From contig OY744523.1 in NCBI GenBank assembly GCA_963556195.1, positions 77,766,445-77,830,444 of the forward strand: 64,000 nt of DNA, in the 5' to 3' direction. The notes under the pieces were generated by a model, which did no database searches, was not told where the DNA came from, and saw nothing but the letters and a program-made list of their open reading frames with translations. Shown piece by piece: positions 12,890 through 22,783 of the stretch (position 1 is the first letter of the stretch; each line of letters begins with the position of its first letter). Made by a program: the position numbers and the translations under genes. Source of the stretch: Sepiola atlantica (lineage: Eukaryota > Mollusca > Cephalopoda > Sepiida > Sepiolidae).

Positions 12890-13645
12890 GTGTCCAGTTT
12901 AATCACAAATATTACAGTAAGGTCGGGGGCGTCGTGAAGCGATTTCAGGGTGAGACATTATTTACATTCGTCGAAGTATATCATGAATATTGTCCTTGAT
13001 GGACAGTTGCCGAGACAATGCAGCTAGACCACTTAGGAAAAACCGAATGTGCTTGTTCCAAGACTCTAGTGGACTCTCACTCCATTTTGCTATCGAGTTA
13101 TCATTATTCCACTTGAACTATGGGCTGTGTGCTCATAGTTCAAGTGGAATAACGGTACCTCGGGATTATCATAATCCATGGTTTAGCCTTCTCATCGACG
13201 AAGGCAATTCTGAGATGAAGCATTATCTCGATGCCCAAGGTTTTCAATGCTTCCACATGCACACATTTGTTTGTGACAGACTGGGTGATCGTCAAGATGA
13301 TGTTGGTGTTACTCATGAACGTTTCAAAATTTTCACGATCCACGCTGTTACGGATGAGAAAACATATGTAAAAGCGATTTTGAGAGCTAAAAAATCTGTT
13401 GCAAAGCGGACCATTATTTGTATTTCCTCCACTCGTGCTTGGTGCATCCATTAACATACCGGTGATTTTTCGGATTGCATCGATACATTCTTTTTTCGCA
13501 TTGTTGAGGATCCGCATAATATCCAAAGTTATTCATTCCATCCTCCCTCCAGTCCTTCTGTCCACAGAACAACCGATACAGTATCTTTTGAGCAAAGTCC
13601 AATGAACGCAATTTGAAGTGAAGAACAGAGAAACAATGCAAGTCT
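12890..13645 (-). pseudogene. Transib/RAG1-like transposase remnant
   Basis: Minus-strand segments in order are: LYRLFCGQKDWRE (about 13,590-13,545); IDAIRKITGMLMDAPS with GGNTNNG and NRFFSSQNRF (13,490-13,370); ILTITQSV to KPWIMIIP (13,300-13,165); NSIAKWSESPLESWNKHIR (about 13,095-13,040); LSIKDNIHDILRRM; and MSHPEIASRRPRPYCNICD (12,974-12,915). I recall this layout (G-TN-G-RRFF, then SEE..E.RNK..R, then SDP.I.S) from Transib transposases. In Transib and RAG1 the Glu before the RNK/GNK motif is the third catalytic residue; ES.NK fits it here. Frameshifts and stops interrupt it. The assignment is from memory of the family and not certain. Confidence 0.45.
13104..13152. repeat. Perfect 19-bp inverted repeat, 11-nt loop
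   Basis: Positions 13,104-13,122 and 13,134-13,152 are exact reverse complements (TTATTCCACTTGAACTATG). The palindrome lies inside the transposase remnant, exactly where its reading frame is lost between the KPWIMIIP and WNNDNSIAKW segments. Confidence 0.95.
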
Positions 13646-13654
13646 GCCTTGTTA

Positions 13655-14425
13655 ATACGCTTCCAACGAGCTATTCCAATTCCAATACATACATTTATAC
13701 TTTTATACTTTTTACTTTTGTAATTTTATATGCATCTTGTCAGTAATACTTTTAACTTTATGTATTCTCTATATTTGATAAACCAATTGATTCTTGAATT
13801 TTGTTATTTTTATTAGAAGCGACTTGCTGATATGTTTCAAATGAGCCATCAAGCAGTGTCAGAAAATCATTTTATATCTAGATTAAGTCCAAAAAGGTGT
13901 ATTTGGCCCAAAATGACCAAATATGGTCATTTGGGCCCAGGCCCCCCAAAATTGAAATTTCTGTTTGTTCTTATTTCACCAGAAGCGACTTGCTAATATG
14001 CTTCCAACAAGACCCCAACCACTATCAGAAGATCATTTCATGTGTAAATTATGTCAATAAAGGTATTTTGGGTTCAAAATGCCCTAATATGGTAGTTTGG
14101 GCCCAGACGCCAAAAAATTGATTTTTTTTAATGTTTCTTCATCTATCACCAAGAGTATTCCATTTCGTTTTTAACGAACCATCAACTACTACCAGACGAT
14201 CATTTTAAACCAAAATATGCCCCAAACAGAGATTTTTTTTCCAATTTACCCAAATACGGTAATTTGAGCCCAGACGTGAAAAATTTGAAATATTTTGAAT
14301 TTTCTTTTATCTATCACCAAGATAATTCCATTCCGCTTCTAACGAGCTCTCAACCACTATCAGACGATCATTTTTAGTCAAGATATTGAATTTATTCCCA
14401 TATTTGGCATTCTGGGCACAATGTG
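13655..14425. repeat. About 166-bp tandem repeat, four to five diverged units
   Basis: The marker AGA(A/C)GATCATTT or close variants recurs at 13,861, 14,027, 14,194 and 14,362 (spacings 166, 167, 168). A partial older unit is suggested by CGCTTCCAACGAG at 13,664. Units contain GGGCCCA and CAAAATTG-like blocks. The array lies on the 5' side of the Transib-like remnant and stops at the poly-C tract. It may be a subterminal repeat of that element. Confidence 0.8.
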
Positions 14426-14514
14426 GGCCCCCCCCCCCCCCACACACACACACACTTTTTAGGAGAGCTCCCACCCCCACACACACTTTTATAACTGTCC
14501 CGCCGGCCCTGATC

Positions 14515-14546
<32 letters not shown>

Positions 14547-14595
14547 TATCATTATTATCATTATTATTATTATTAGTAGTAGTAGTAGTATTATA

Positions 14596-14630
<35 letters not shown>

Positions 14631-14690
14631 CATTATTATCATTATTATTATCATTATCATCATCATTATTATTATTATTATTATTTACTC
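14426..14690. repeat. Poly-C, (CA)n and compound (ATT/ATC)n
   Basis: A run of about 13 C is followed by (CA)n, a GC-rich step (CCCGCCGGCCC) and about 170 bp of ATT/ATC/AGT repeat. It mirrors the arrangement at 12,165-12,350. Confidence 0.9.
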
Positions 14691-14905
14691 GATAGGATTT
14701 TTACACTAGTCATGATCAGTGATTTATCACTGGCAATAACAAGTGGTTTTCCATGGAGTCTGAGTTACAGCAAGTATTCCAATATTTCCAGCACTCTCTG
14801 CCTTTTTTGATAGCTGTTGCAAATCATTTTGCTTCATCACAACATCTGTTTACCACACACAATGGTCATGTAGAGTCAAGGAAGACTAAAAGACCGATGA
14901 GGTAG
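14691..14905 (-). pseudogene. RLE-LINE family 2, diverged 3' end
   Basis: It matches the other family-2 ends, with GGAGTCTGAGT and CAGCACTCTCTGCC blocks at the expected spacing. It adjoins the (ATT)n tract at its 3' side as the other copies do. No intact frame. Confidence 0.55.
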
Positions 14906-16200
14906 CGACTAGTCCTCCACTCGAATGATGTGCAAAAGCTCTGTAATCTAGGGGGACTTTTTGCCACCCAAATTCCAGATAAAGCCAACTATAGATAAGG
15001 TCCCCTTGACGTAGATATTGGGTTCAACATATTGGAGTACTTGTTGTGTGGTTGACATCCATAAAAAAGAAATATGACGTTTTACTTTATTTTATTCTAT
15101 CTATAACATGAAAATTATAACAATTAAAAAATAACAATACAATGTTAATAGGAGGATCAAGGTTTGAAGAAGAATTACGCATGATGTACCTCGAAGTGGT
15201 TAAAAACTATAAATTTCTTTCAATTAATGTCACTGTACAGTAATGTACTAACCCTAACTCTAACCCGTATCACCCAATATCACCAAATGCTAAATACATA
15301 TGTGGACCCACTCCCAAAATTGAATCTATAAAATATAAAAACTAAGAATAAAATATGTAACATTATGCAATGGGTTAGGTGTAAAAGCCCATAAGGTTCT
15401 TCATTTAAGCATATGAGGTCTTCCTGCCCGTACAGCGATAAAACTATGTATTTATGCACATTCATTTTGAAAAGTTATGCAAATTGTTCAGCATGTGATG
15501 TAAAATTACTTGCAAGTCATTTTCTTTGAGCAGACTTAAAAGGATTTAAAACGAAGTTGAAATGAATCGATACACTTGCAGTTTATGTAAATTATTACAT
15601 TAAACATTATATTCTGTATTCTGTTTGCATAAATTGCATGAAACGAATGTAAATCATATTTGGAATTAAGATAAGTATTTTTATTTAACTGTTTGTTGTT
15701 TTCATGTACGTTTTATTGTTGGATCTCAGATCAGATTAAAAATAAAAGCTCAACTGAAGGGTTCAAAATTCTTTACAGATTCTTGAGTTTGACATAAAGA
15801 TTTCCAAGCTCAACAAGGCACACCTAATGAATGTCAGAGGTTACATCGGCCGAAACGTTGTAAGAATAATATCCAAGTTGAGAACATTATTTCGAATAAT
15901 ACAAATAATAGAGTTGTGCAAAGATTAGTAGTAATAGTGTTATGTAATGGATGTATATGGGGAAGCACTCAAAGACGATAGCCTTGAACCATACTGATGT
16001 AGGTGTAAATGAAAAAGAAAGCAATTGACCTTTAAACAGGATGCAACCTTAAAGTTACAGAGCACACAAGTAAAGAATGGATTCAAAGAATGGAAAAAAG
16101 AAAAGGCAATCAACAAAGATTTTAAGGATTGAGTTTGAATGCTTCTTTCACACAACTCAAGGCGAGTGTATTTGAGAATCGTAGTTGCAACCTGTTTCAA
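14906..16200. other. Spacer, no gene seen
   Basis: Mostly AT-rich. At about 15,840-15,930 the sequence CCGAAACGTTG and the surrounding bases resemble scraps of Penelope-like terminal repeats. Nothing else recognised. Confidence 0.4.
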
Positions 16201-16207
16201 AAGCAAT

Positions 16208-16211
16208 ATGT

Positions 16212-16242
<31 letters not shown>
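16208..16242. repeat. (TAC)n microsatellite
   Basis: About 11 TAC/CTA units. Confidence 0.95.
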
Positions 16243-16243
<1 letters not shown>

Positions 16244-16397
16244 GTATGTTTAAGGCACTGATCCAAAATACTCAGCCAAATCCAAGGTTCAAGTTAAATA
16301 CGAGCATATGTTCAACATAAGTTTGTATATTACAAACCTTCACTGGGAATGAGAATCTGTTGATATCATTATTATCTGAAAGTATTTAATTATCATC

Positions 16398-16648
16398 AGC
16401 CATTTCAAATCCATTTCAAATCTATTTCAAATCCATTTCAAATCCATTTCAAATCCATTTCAAATCTATTTCAAATCCATTTCAAATCCATTTCAAATCT
16501 ATTTCAAATCTATTTCAAATCCATTTCAAATCTATTTCAAATCCATTTCAAATCCATTTCAAATCTATTTCAAATCCAATTCAAATCCATTTCAAATCCA
16601 TTTCAAATCTATTTCAAATCCATTTCAAATCCATTTCAAATCTATTTC
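16398..16648. repeat. 11-bp minisatellite
   Basis: About 23 head-to-tail copies of CCATTTCAAAT, with a C/T variant (CTATTTCAAAT) distributed unevenly. A single unit carries CCAATTCAAAT. Confidence 0.95.
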
Positions 16649-16663
16649 TTTACAAACATCCTT

Positions 16664-16925
16664 CCCTTCGATGATGTTATTCTCTGATATTCATCTCAAT
16701 TTGCTCCAGATGGTCAAACACTGTTGAACTACTGACATCAAATACCTTCGAGTGATATTTTGACGTTGGTTTTGTTCAACAATTGCTTCCAAGTGTTTAC
16801 TGTCAAGAGTGCATCGCTGTTCTCTATCTTCCCTATCTCATTACAACTGTGGAATGTCTGAAACCACCTGTGTACTGTCCGATCACCTGTGGTTCTTTTC
16901 TCCCCATGCTATGTTGCTATTGGTG
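16664..16925 (-). pseudogene. mariner-type transposase, DNA-binding fragment
   Basis: The minus strand gives GEKRTTGDRTVHRWFQTF, then ENSDALLTVNTWKQLLNK, resembling the first helix-turn-helix and linker of mariner transposases (…TVRRWFQ.F…). No catalytic region follows. A related fragment is on the plus strand at 17,190-17,335. Confidence 0.5.
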
Positions 16926-17124
16926 ACTGTTTGGGAAAGAAAAGTATACATATTTCTTCTCTGCATCTTCGTTATTAAGGGCTTATAACCCATTTGTGAA
17001 TGTGAAGAAGATATAAAAGAGAAAATCGTGTGGTCTATGTATGCTATAATAACGTTGATGCTGAATCCTTAGAAAAGTACCCCCAGTCTGTATTGGAAAT
17101 AAAGACATAAAGGGATGGTAAAAT

Positions 17125-17700
17125 TTAATGCTACTAAGACAAAACTCATTTCCTTTTAAAATTGGTCAAAAACTGATAACCATGGCTGATATCACCCTAC
17201 CAACCTTATATGCTTCAAAATTGGTTTATGAAAGAAGTTATTGGACATGGGGAGAAAGGACTATGCGTGATCGGACACTAAAAAGTTGGTTTCAGACATT
17301 CTGCAGTGATAATGAGATTAGAGCAAGTAAAGTAAGTATAAAACGCCGTAAAAACTATTAAGTTGAGGAAAAGGTTGGTGTGCCATGTTAAACTAATGGT
17401 TTATTAGGCTGCAAGAATTTATTCAAAACAACAACTATTCTTCAAAATAAAGACCTTCTGCCAATGATCTGTTTCAAGCTTTTGGATTTGGTCCAAGTAC
17501 CAATCCTTCGGCTTTGAATCAAAAAATTCTTGACAGGCTTCTTCGACTTGATTAAAAGATTCAAATGATAAAGTGCTGCATTGATCAGAATAGACTATAA
17601 TCAGATGGAGCCACATCTGGACTATAGGCCGGATGTAGCAGGATCCCCACATCATGAAATTGTTTTAATATCGTGCTCAAACTTTCGTTTCAACCTTAAA
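17125..17700. pseudogene. Rearranged mariner-type scraps in opposite orientations
   Basis: The plus strand at 17,230-17,320 encodes GERTMRDRTLKSWFQTFCSD (helix-turn-helix part). The minus strand at about 17,655-17,419 encodes a mariner C-terminus: first HPAYSPDVAPSDYS in one frame, which includes the third catalytic Asp, then FDSKPKDWYLDQIQKLETDH in another. The N- and C-terminal halves point in opposite directions, so this is not a simple decayed copy but two fragments or an internal inversion. Confidence 0.55.
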
Positions 17701-17913
17701 GCACAAATAAGTGCATTTACATGTCCATGCTGGATTATCTGAAAATTAGTTTTAATTGAAAACTAAAAAATTAAAAACTGTAGCTGGAAATGGTAAATCG
17801 TTTGTAAACTCATCTCAGCATATTAGTAAACAGTGATATTCAAAATTCTATAAAATAAGAAACAACATCAGAATGTAAGTGTCCATAAATTGAGCAATGT
17901 TTATCTTAGAGCA

Positions 17914-17966
<53 letters not shown>

Positions 17967-18400
17967 TATATATATATACTAGTATATATCCTCTATTAAA
18001 AATAATGAGGAAAAATATTATTCGTCAGTGCTCCCATTATAAAATCATAGAGTTACATCAGTAATTTAATTTTTCATATGTAAATTATCATTATCATTTC
18101 TGATGACCTAAAGAAAAAAAACACCAACCATTTAGTTTTTATTTAGAGTGGTGGATTTCTTTTCGAATTCATTTCAGGCAGCGGGGTTGTCTTACATGTT
18201 ATTTGCTTTCTCGCTTTCCCTCATCACTTGAAATGGTTTCATCTGGGGGCTAAAAAAGGCATGTTTTTTACTTGCTAACTATTGTGTGACAAAACGGATT
18301 TATATTTCCTTATATATAAATAAATACACAATCGTCTTTATTATAGAGTGGAGAATAAACGTTAGTTCTATATCGTGAAGATAAAAATATTTAAGTCTCC
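17701..18400. other. Spacer with (TA)n
   Basis: It contains (TA)n at about 17,917-17,980. Otherwise no recognisable content. Confidence 0.5.
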
Positions 18401-18401
18401 A

Positions 18402-18490
18402 ACACATGCCAGCATGTTAAACAAACGTTAAACAGATGATGATTATGATGATGATTATGATTATGATGATGATGATGAAGATGATGAAGA
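18402..18490 (+). repeat. (ATG)-tailed LINE, extreme 3' end (plus orientation)
   Basis: CATGCCAGCATGTTAAAC and a nearby GTTAAAC precede an imperfect (GAT)n tract. This is the same terminal sequence and tail as the other copies, but on the opposite strand and without coding sequence. Confidence 0.6.
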
Positions 18491-18734
18491 AATTCCTTTA
18501 CTTTTTTTCCTCCATATTTCACCAAAAATGAAATTAAGATCATAATTAATCTTTTGTTTTATTTCTAGACGTCTCGGCTAAAGAAAAATATGTGATTATG
18601 TTTGCCATTATCAGAAAAGAGAAAAGTTACCTATCTTCACTATTTTTCATTTCAACTGATTAAACATTAATTTTGCTGCTCTCTCTCTCTCACACACACA
18701 CACACACATAATATATATATATATAAAGAGATAG

Positions 18735-18767
<33 letters not shown>

Positions 18768-18920
18768 TAAATATCTATATAATAATACGGTAAGGCAATT
18801 TAATGTTCTTACGTATGTTATGTAAAAGAAATTTTTGATATTTTATTTGATGTTATGTCAGGCGTGAAACTCGAACTAAACTACGTTTTCTTGGCCTTAG
18901 GGCTAGGATCAAAGTATAGT
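18491..18920. repeat. Spacer with (CT)n, (CA)n, (TA)n and (GATA)n
   Basis: A compound microsatellite occupies 18,678-18,770. The remainder is unrecognised. Confidence 0.7.
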
Positions 18921-18924
18921 ATCT

Positions 18925-19140
18925 GTTTTGTCCAAAGATAGTACAATAATATCGTGGGGTCTGTGTTCGCACTAGAGTCCACAGAATAGAAATATGTCAG
19001 CAGATATAACTACATTAACCAGAATACTTAGAAAAGTCTCTTTCAGTTTGAACAAAGGGTGTACAATGATATTGTGGGGTCTGTGATCGTGTCGGACGTT
19101 CATTGAATGGAAATATGTCACAAACTCCTACAAGGGTTTG
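18925..19140. repeat. Diverged tandem duplication, period about 119 bp
   Basis: GTGGGGTCTGTG and the following GAAATATGTCA recur at 18,953 and 19,072. They resemble the CCCCACAATG...TTATTGTA block inside the Helitron at 19,381-19,717 and may be older pieces of that family. Confidence 0.4.
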
Positions 19141-19380
19141 GGAGGTAGGCCCCCATAAGCACAGCAGCAATATACAACAGATAAAGGATATAATTGTGGC
19201 ATTTCCACGGGTCCCGCTAGTTAGATATAATTCGATTATATGTCTGATGAAATATAGACATCTGCAAACACATTTCAGTAAGATTCTATGCAGCACCAAT
19301 GTTTTAACACAGATTATTAAAAATGAAATGGAATTGCTCAATATTTTCTTTATGTTGCAGATTCTGATTTATGTAATTAA
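19141..19380. other. Spacer
   Basis: No recognisable feature. Confidence 0.4.
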
Positions 19381-19717
19381 CCAGCAGATACCCCGGCATT
19401 ATGCGAAAAGGAATGGGGGCTTCCAGCATCGCTTACACTTTTTATTTTTATTTTTAGTCTTTTCATTTTTTATAATTTTCAAGAAATTTCAAAAAATAAA
19501 GTAAAATGTTGTCTTTTCTTGTTTATGTTTATGAATGTGTATATACAGATCCCCACAATGTTATTGTAAAATGACTTTATACCAAATGCATGGCACCATT
19601 GGAAAGATCGTAAAATTTTACTTGAAAAGAAAAATGTGTATAGAACTTCGTTTTCAATTGCATCCCCCAAACAGAGAGACGGACAGATAGACAGAGACAC
19701 CACAGATATAGTATAGA
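19381..19717 (-). mobile_element. Non-autonomous Helitron, 337 bp
   Basis: On the minus strand it starts TCTATACTATATCTGTGG, with A as the preceding base. It ends CTGCTGG, with T as the following base, after a GC-rich stem region containing TGCCGGGG. A 5' TC, a 3' CTRR after a hairpin, and insertion between A and T are Helitron hallmarks. No Rep/helicase coding sequence, so it is non-autonomous. Confidence 0.6.
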
Positions 19718-20845
19718 TTTGTAAAATATGTAATATAACTGACTGAATTTGGCAAGAAGGTAGTTTCTGTTTGTCGAATACATGTTAAAGGAAGATGAGT
19801 ACTGTGAAGGTCCAATCAGAAAGGAAAGGTGAAGATCACGTCAATTAAGAGTATCCTTTTTGTTACCAAGGAAGTGGCGATTTGTAAATCAGCTTACACA
19901 GAGGTGTGAAGAAGGGGTGTATGGGGCAATGGCCCCAGGCATCCAAGTTGGGGGTGTGGTCATCCAATCATATTCAAACTGTCTCCCTTTCTCATAATAT
20001 TACTCAGTGCTAGGACATATGCTTAAATCTTTGAGGCATGAAATCAAGGAGTTTGCATCATCAGATTCCTGCACGCCAACGAACCCACAACAGATTTGAT
20101 TTTTACATTTAACACTGCATTATTTACAGTTATGACTTGTCCGAGCCAAGATCCTTTGTGCTATGAGTTTGTTGTTGATCTCAATTAAAACATTTTCTGT
20201 GAAGACTGAAGAAAAAAATGACATAGCATCAGATTTCAAAGACACAAAATGGCAGGACACATTTTTTGAGAAGTCGATGAAGCTGCCAAAAGAGTACTAA
20301 AGGTTAATTGCACAAGTGTTCACACACATACATAAATGTGGAAACAAACATTACTTGACATTCTATAAATGTTTTGAAACGTAAGTGTAGATTTGCAGAA
20401 AAAATATCATGGAAATTTCTACAACTAAAGATTACTCCTTTATGATGAACTAAGTAAATATAAGTTAGATTCCTCAGCCAGTAAAAAGGGGAGGCAAAGG
20501 CCTATGTAATTTACACTGCTTAAACTTATGATGGGTGATCGATTTCATAGTGGAATTTTCATTAAACATTTGCCTTTTCATCTATGGATAATTTTTTTTT
20601 CATATATCTTTGAGATGGTATTCACAAATAAAACATTTAAAATTTTGTTTATTTTAAGTAGAAAAGTTTACTTTATGTAGAAAACCATAGCATCATGAAA
20701 GCTTTTAAATCTATTTGAAGTTAGTTTAAATATTCACTTTGAACATTGTGCATTGATAATTTGATCAGGAATTAAGATTATAGTACTTGACTATGATACC
20801 ATCAAGGGGACAATTACCTTCTTCTTCTTTATTGGTTCTTTTTTA
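19718..20845. other. Spacer, no gene seen
   Basis: AT-rich sequence with no recognisable element or conserved frame. Confidence 0.5.
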
Positions 20846-20849
20846 TTAA

Positions 20850-21330
20850 TCTGCAGGTTGAGGAGCATTATCACACTTGTGGGCCCCTGTCCATGTAGCT
20901 GGCTAGTTACATGGATGGAAATATCCACGAAGGTTTATTTGAAGCAAAAGTTTTACAGAGGTTAGGGTTAGGGTTAGCGTTACAGTTTTACAGAGGATGC
21001 CCTTCCTTGCTCAAACTTTTTCATGATCGACATTAAGTGTATCACCAACCAAGGTCACCAGCCTGCACTCGACCAAGTCAGTCAGTCAGCTTTTATGGTG
21101 GCCAACACCCGCCAAGTCTAAACTTTACATCTGGCATCTGTTTGAATTTTTTGCAGATATACCTGACTAGAGCATATCGCGCATATACCCTCTGAGTAGA
21201 CTGACAGTTGACCAGAACTGCTTATTGGGTATTCGCAACGAATCTCCATATCTGAAGGTCCTTCCCCTATATGCCACCTGGAAACCCGATGGATGGGAGA
21301 TAGTTGCTCCACACCACTAAATATATAACA
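20850..21330. repeat. Unclassified SINE-like region
   Basis: GGATGCCCTTCCT at about 20,995 is a block I associate with SINEs of molluscs and other lophotrochozoans. It adjoins a short GTTAGG-repeat patch. The remainder to 21,330 is unidentified. Confidence 0.3.
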
Positions 21331-21334
21331 ATGA

Positions 21335-21407
21335 ATATATGGGGAGAAAGGACTACACGTGATTGGACAGTAAAAAGTTGGTTTCAGACATTCTGCAGTG
21401 ATAATGA
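21335..21407 (+). pseudogene. mariner-type helix-turn-helix scrap
   Basis: It is nearly identical to 17,240-17,320 (GGGGAGAAAGGACTA, then AAAAGTTGGTTTCAGACATT) and is cut off by a (TA)n tract at 21,408. Only about 70 bp remain. Confidence 0.5.
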
Positions 21408-21433
21408 TATATATATATATATATATATATATA

Positions 21434-21900
21434 AGATGAATAAATAATTTATTTTTAAAAACAAATAATCTGCGTTGTGCAAGGTTTTCTAAATATTTTA
21501 TAAAAAAATATCTTCGTTATTATTGCCACCCACCCAGCGCTTCAAATTGTGTGACTTTTCAAAGTATCCTTCCACGCCGACCACGTGACACACAGCCATA
21601 TCAACACTTTTCTATCTTCGTCATAACACCTAGACGGATTTTTAACTTGGCCACGAGAATGTCTCAACCAAGAGGAAAAAAGAAAAAAAAGGAAAAGAAG
21701 AAATATTCTTCTGAAGATGGTAGATTTACCGAAAGTACTCAATTTCAGAAAAAAAAAAAAAATTTTTAAGATGAATAAATAATTTATTTTTAAAAACAAA
21801 TAATCTGCGTTGTGCAAGGTTGTGTAAATATTTTATAAAAAAAATATCTTCGTTATTATTGCCACCCACCCAGCGCTTCAAATTGTGTGACTTTTCAAAG

Positions 21901-21901
<1 letters not shown>
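21434..21901. repeat. Near-identical 135-bp direct repeats around a 200-bp insert, flanked by (TA)n
   Basis: Positions 21,434-21,568 and 21,769-21,901 differ by about three bases. The pair is bounded by (TA)n on both sides (21,408-21,433 and 21,902-21,925). The insert contains a short lysine-rich frame (from 21,658: MSQPRGKKKKKEKKKYSSED) and ends in an A-run. It could be a very short LTR-type element, a tandem duplication or a retrocopied mRNA 5' end. No polymerase sequence. Confidence 0.7.
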
Positions 21902-21925
<24 letters not shown>

Positions 21926-21934
<9 letters not shown>

Positions 21935-22384
21935 TTAATTATTACCTATAGACATCGATGTTTCATGCTAACGCAATCTTCAGTGCAGGAAGATAATTCC
22001 CGATGGTCGGCGGGCACGAACTCCGATCACAAATTGCCACTGATTCGTAGTCAAGAGCAATCCCCTGTTGGCCACCGCAAATTAGCTAATAATTAAGGAG
22101 GAATTTAACTTTGTAAATACCGAGTCAGCAAATATTTTTACAACAAGCAGCGACAGGAAGTTAATTTTCGGCGGGTGCGAACTATATATATATATGTATG
22201 TGTGTGTATGTGTGTGTGTGTGTGTGTGTATTTCATTTTACTTCAGTCGAAGTTCTCAGAAATCAAGCGGCTTTTTTCCTGGGGCTAACACTTGATCTCT
22301 ATATGGGATACATAGATATTTGAATATTCCAATAGAGTTCTCCTTTACCTGTCAAACGTTGAGTTAGTAAATAAATTAAGAACA
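21926..22384. other. Unclassified region with hammerhead-like motif and (TG)n
   Basis: Minus-strand 21,990-21,955 reads CTGAAGA, a TGC/GCA stem, then GAAACATCGATGTC. This is a hammerhead-like order (N7 may vary) with a perfect ACAT/ATGT stem III and a GUC cleavage triplet, but with a mismatch at the base of stem II. A (TG)n tract is at 22,198-22,230. GGGCTAACACTTGAT at 22,279 matches the 3' part of family-1 LINE copy C (GGCTAACACTTGAC near 55,807). Confidence 0.35.
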
Positions 22385-22783
22385 TTAATTTTTGTTTTTC
22401 TCTTTTTCTTTTTTTTTTCTTTTCATTCATTTGCTGGGGACGGGGCATTCTTCCAAATGCCATACGATCACCCGCTATTTACAGACTCCAACCAAGAGCT
22501 CTTTTCAGGATTCTGGCTGTTCCCTTGAATGCAGTTGTTTGGATTTCTCTTGCACTTGGTTCACCAGGTATACTTGCTAAATACTTTTTCAAGTTCTTCT
22601 TCATGAGTCCAGTGGCTCCCATGATAACTGGAATGATAGAGATCTCTTTGAGGTTCCAGTTTCTTTTCATATCATACATTAGACCCTGATATTTTGTTAT
22701 TTTCTCCCTTTCAGCTCTATTTAGGCCCCCATCATTAGGGACACTGACCTCAACCAAAGTTGCCACTCTCTCTCTCTCTTGTT
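22385..22783 (-). pseudogene. RLE-LINE family 1 copy A: endonuclease C-terminus and 3' end
   Basis: The frame 22,766-22,479 encodes TLVEVSVPNDGGLNRAER, then SIIPVIMGATGLMKKNL and GEPSAREIQTTAFKGTARIL, ending RALGWSL. This is the C-terminal half of the restriction-like endonuclease (the acidic residue in LVEV follows PD of the previous segment) plus the family tail. An (AG)n tract at 22,769-22,783 shifts it out of frame from the upstream segment; copy B has no such tract. An A-rich 3' end follows near 22,400-22,385. Confidence 0.75.

Noticed and set aside
12990..13454. 154-codon open frame on the plus strand
   Set aside because: It is antisense to the Transib-like remnant, which has motif support, and it reads through the 19-bp palindrome.
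14307..14709. Poly-Ile/Ser frames on both strands
   Set aside because: They are translations of ATT/ATC repeats with no protein-like sequence.
15245..15268. Telomere-like CCCTAA motifs
   Set aside because: Only two or three imperfect copies, and the short GTTAGG patch at 20,958-20,985 is similarly small. Too little for a telomeric or interstitial telomeric array.
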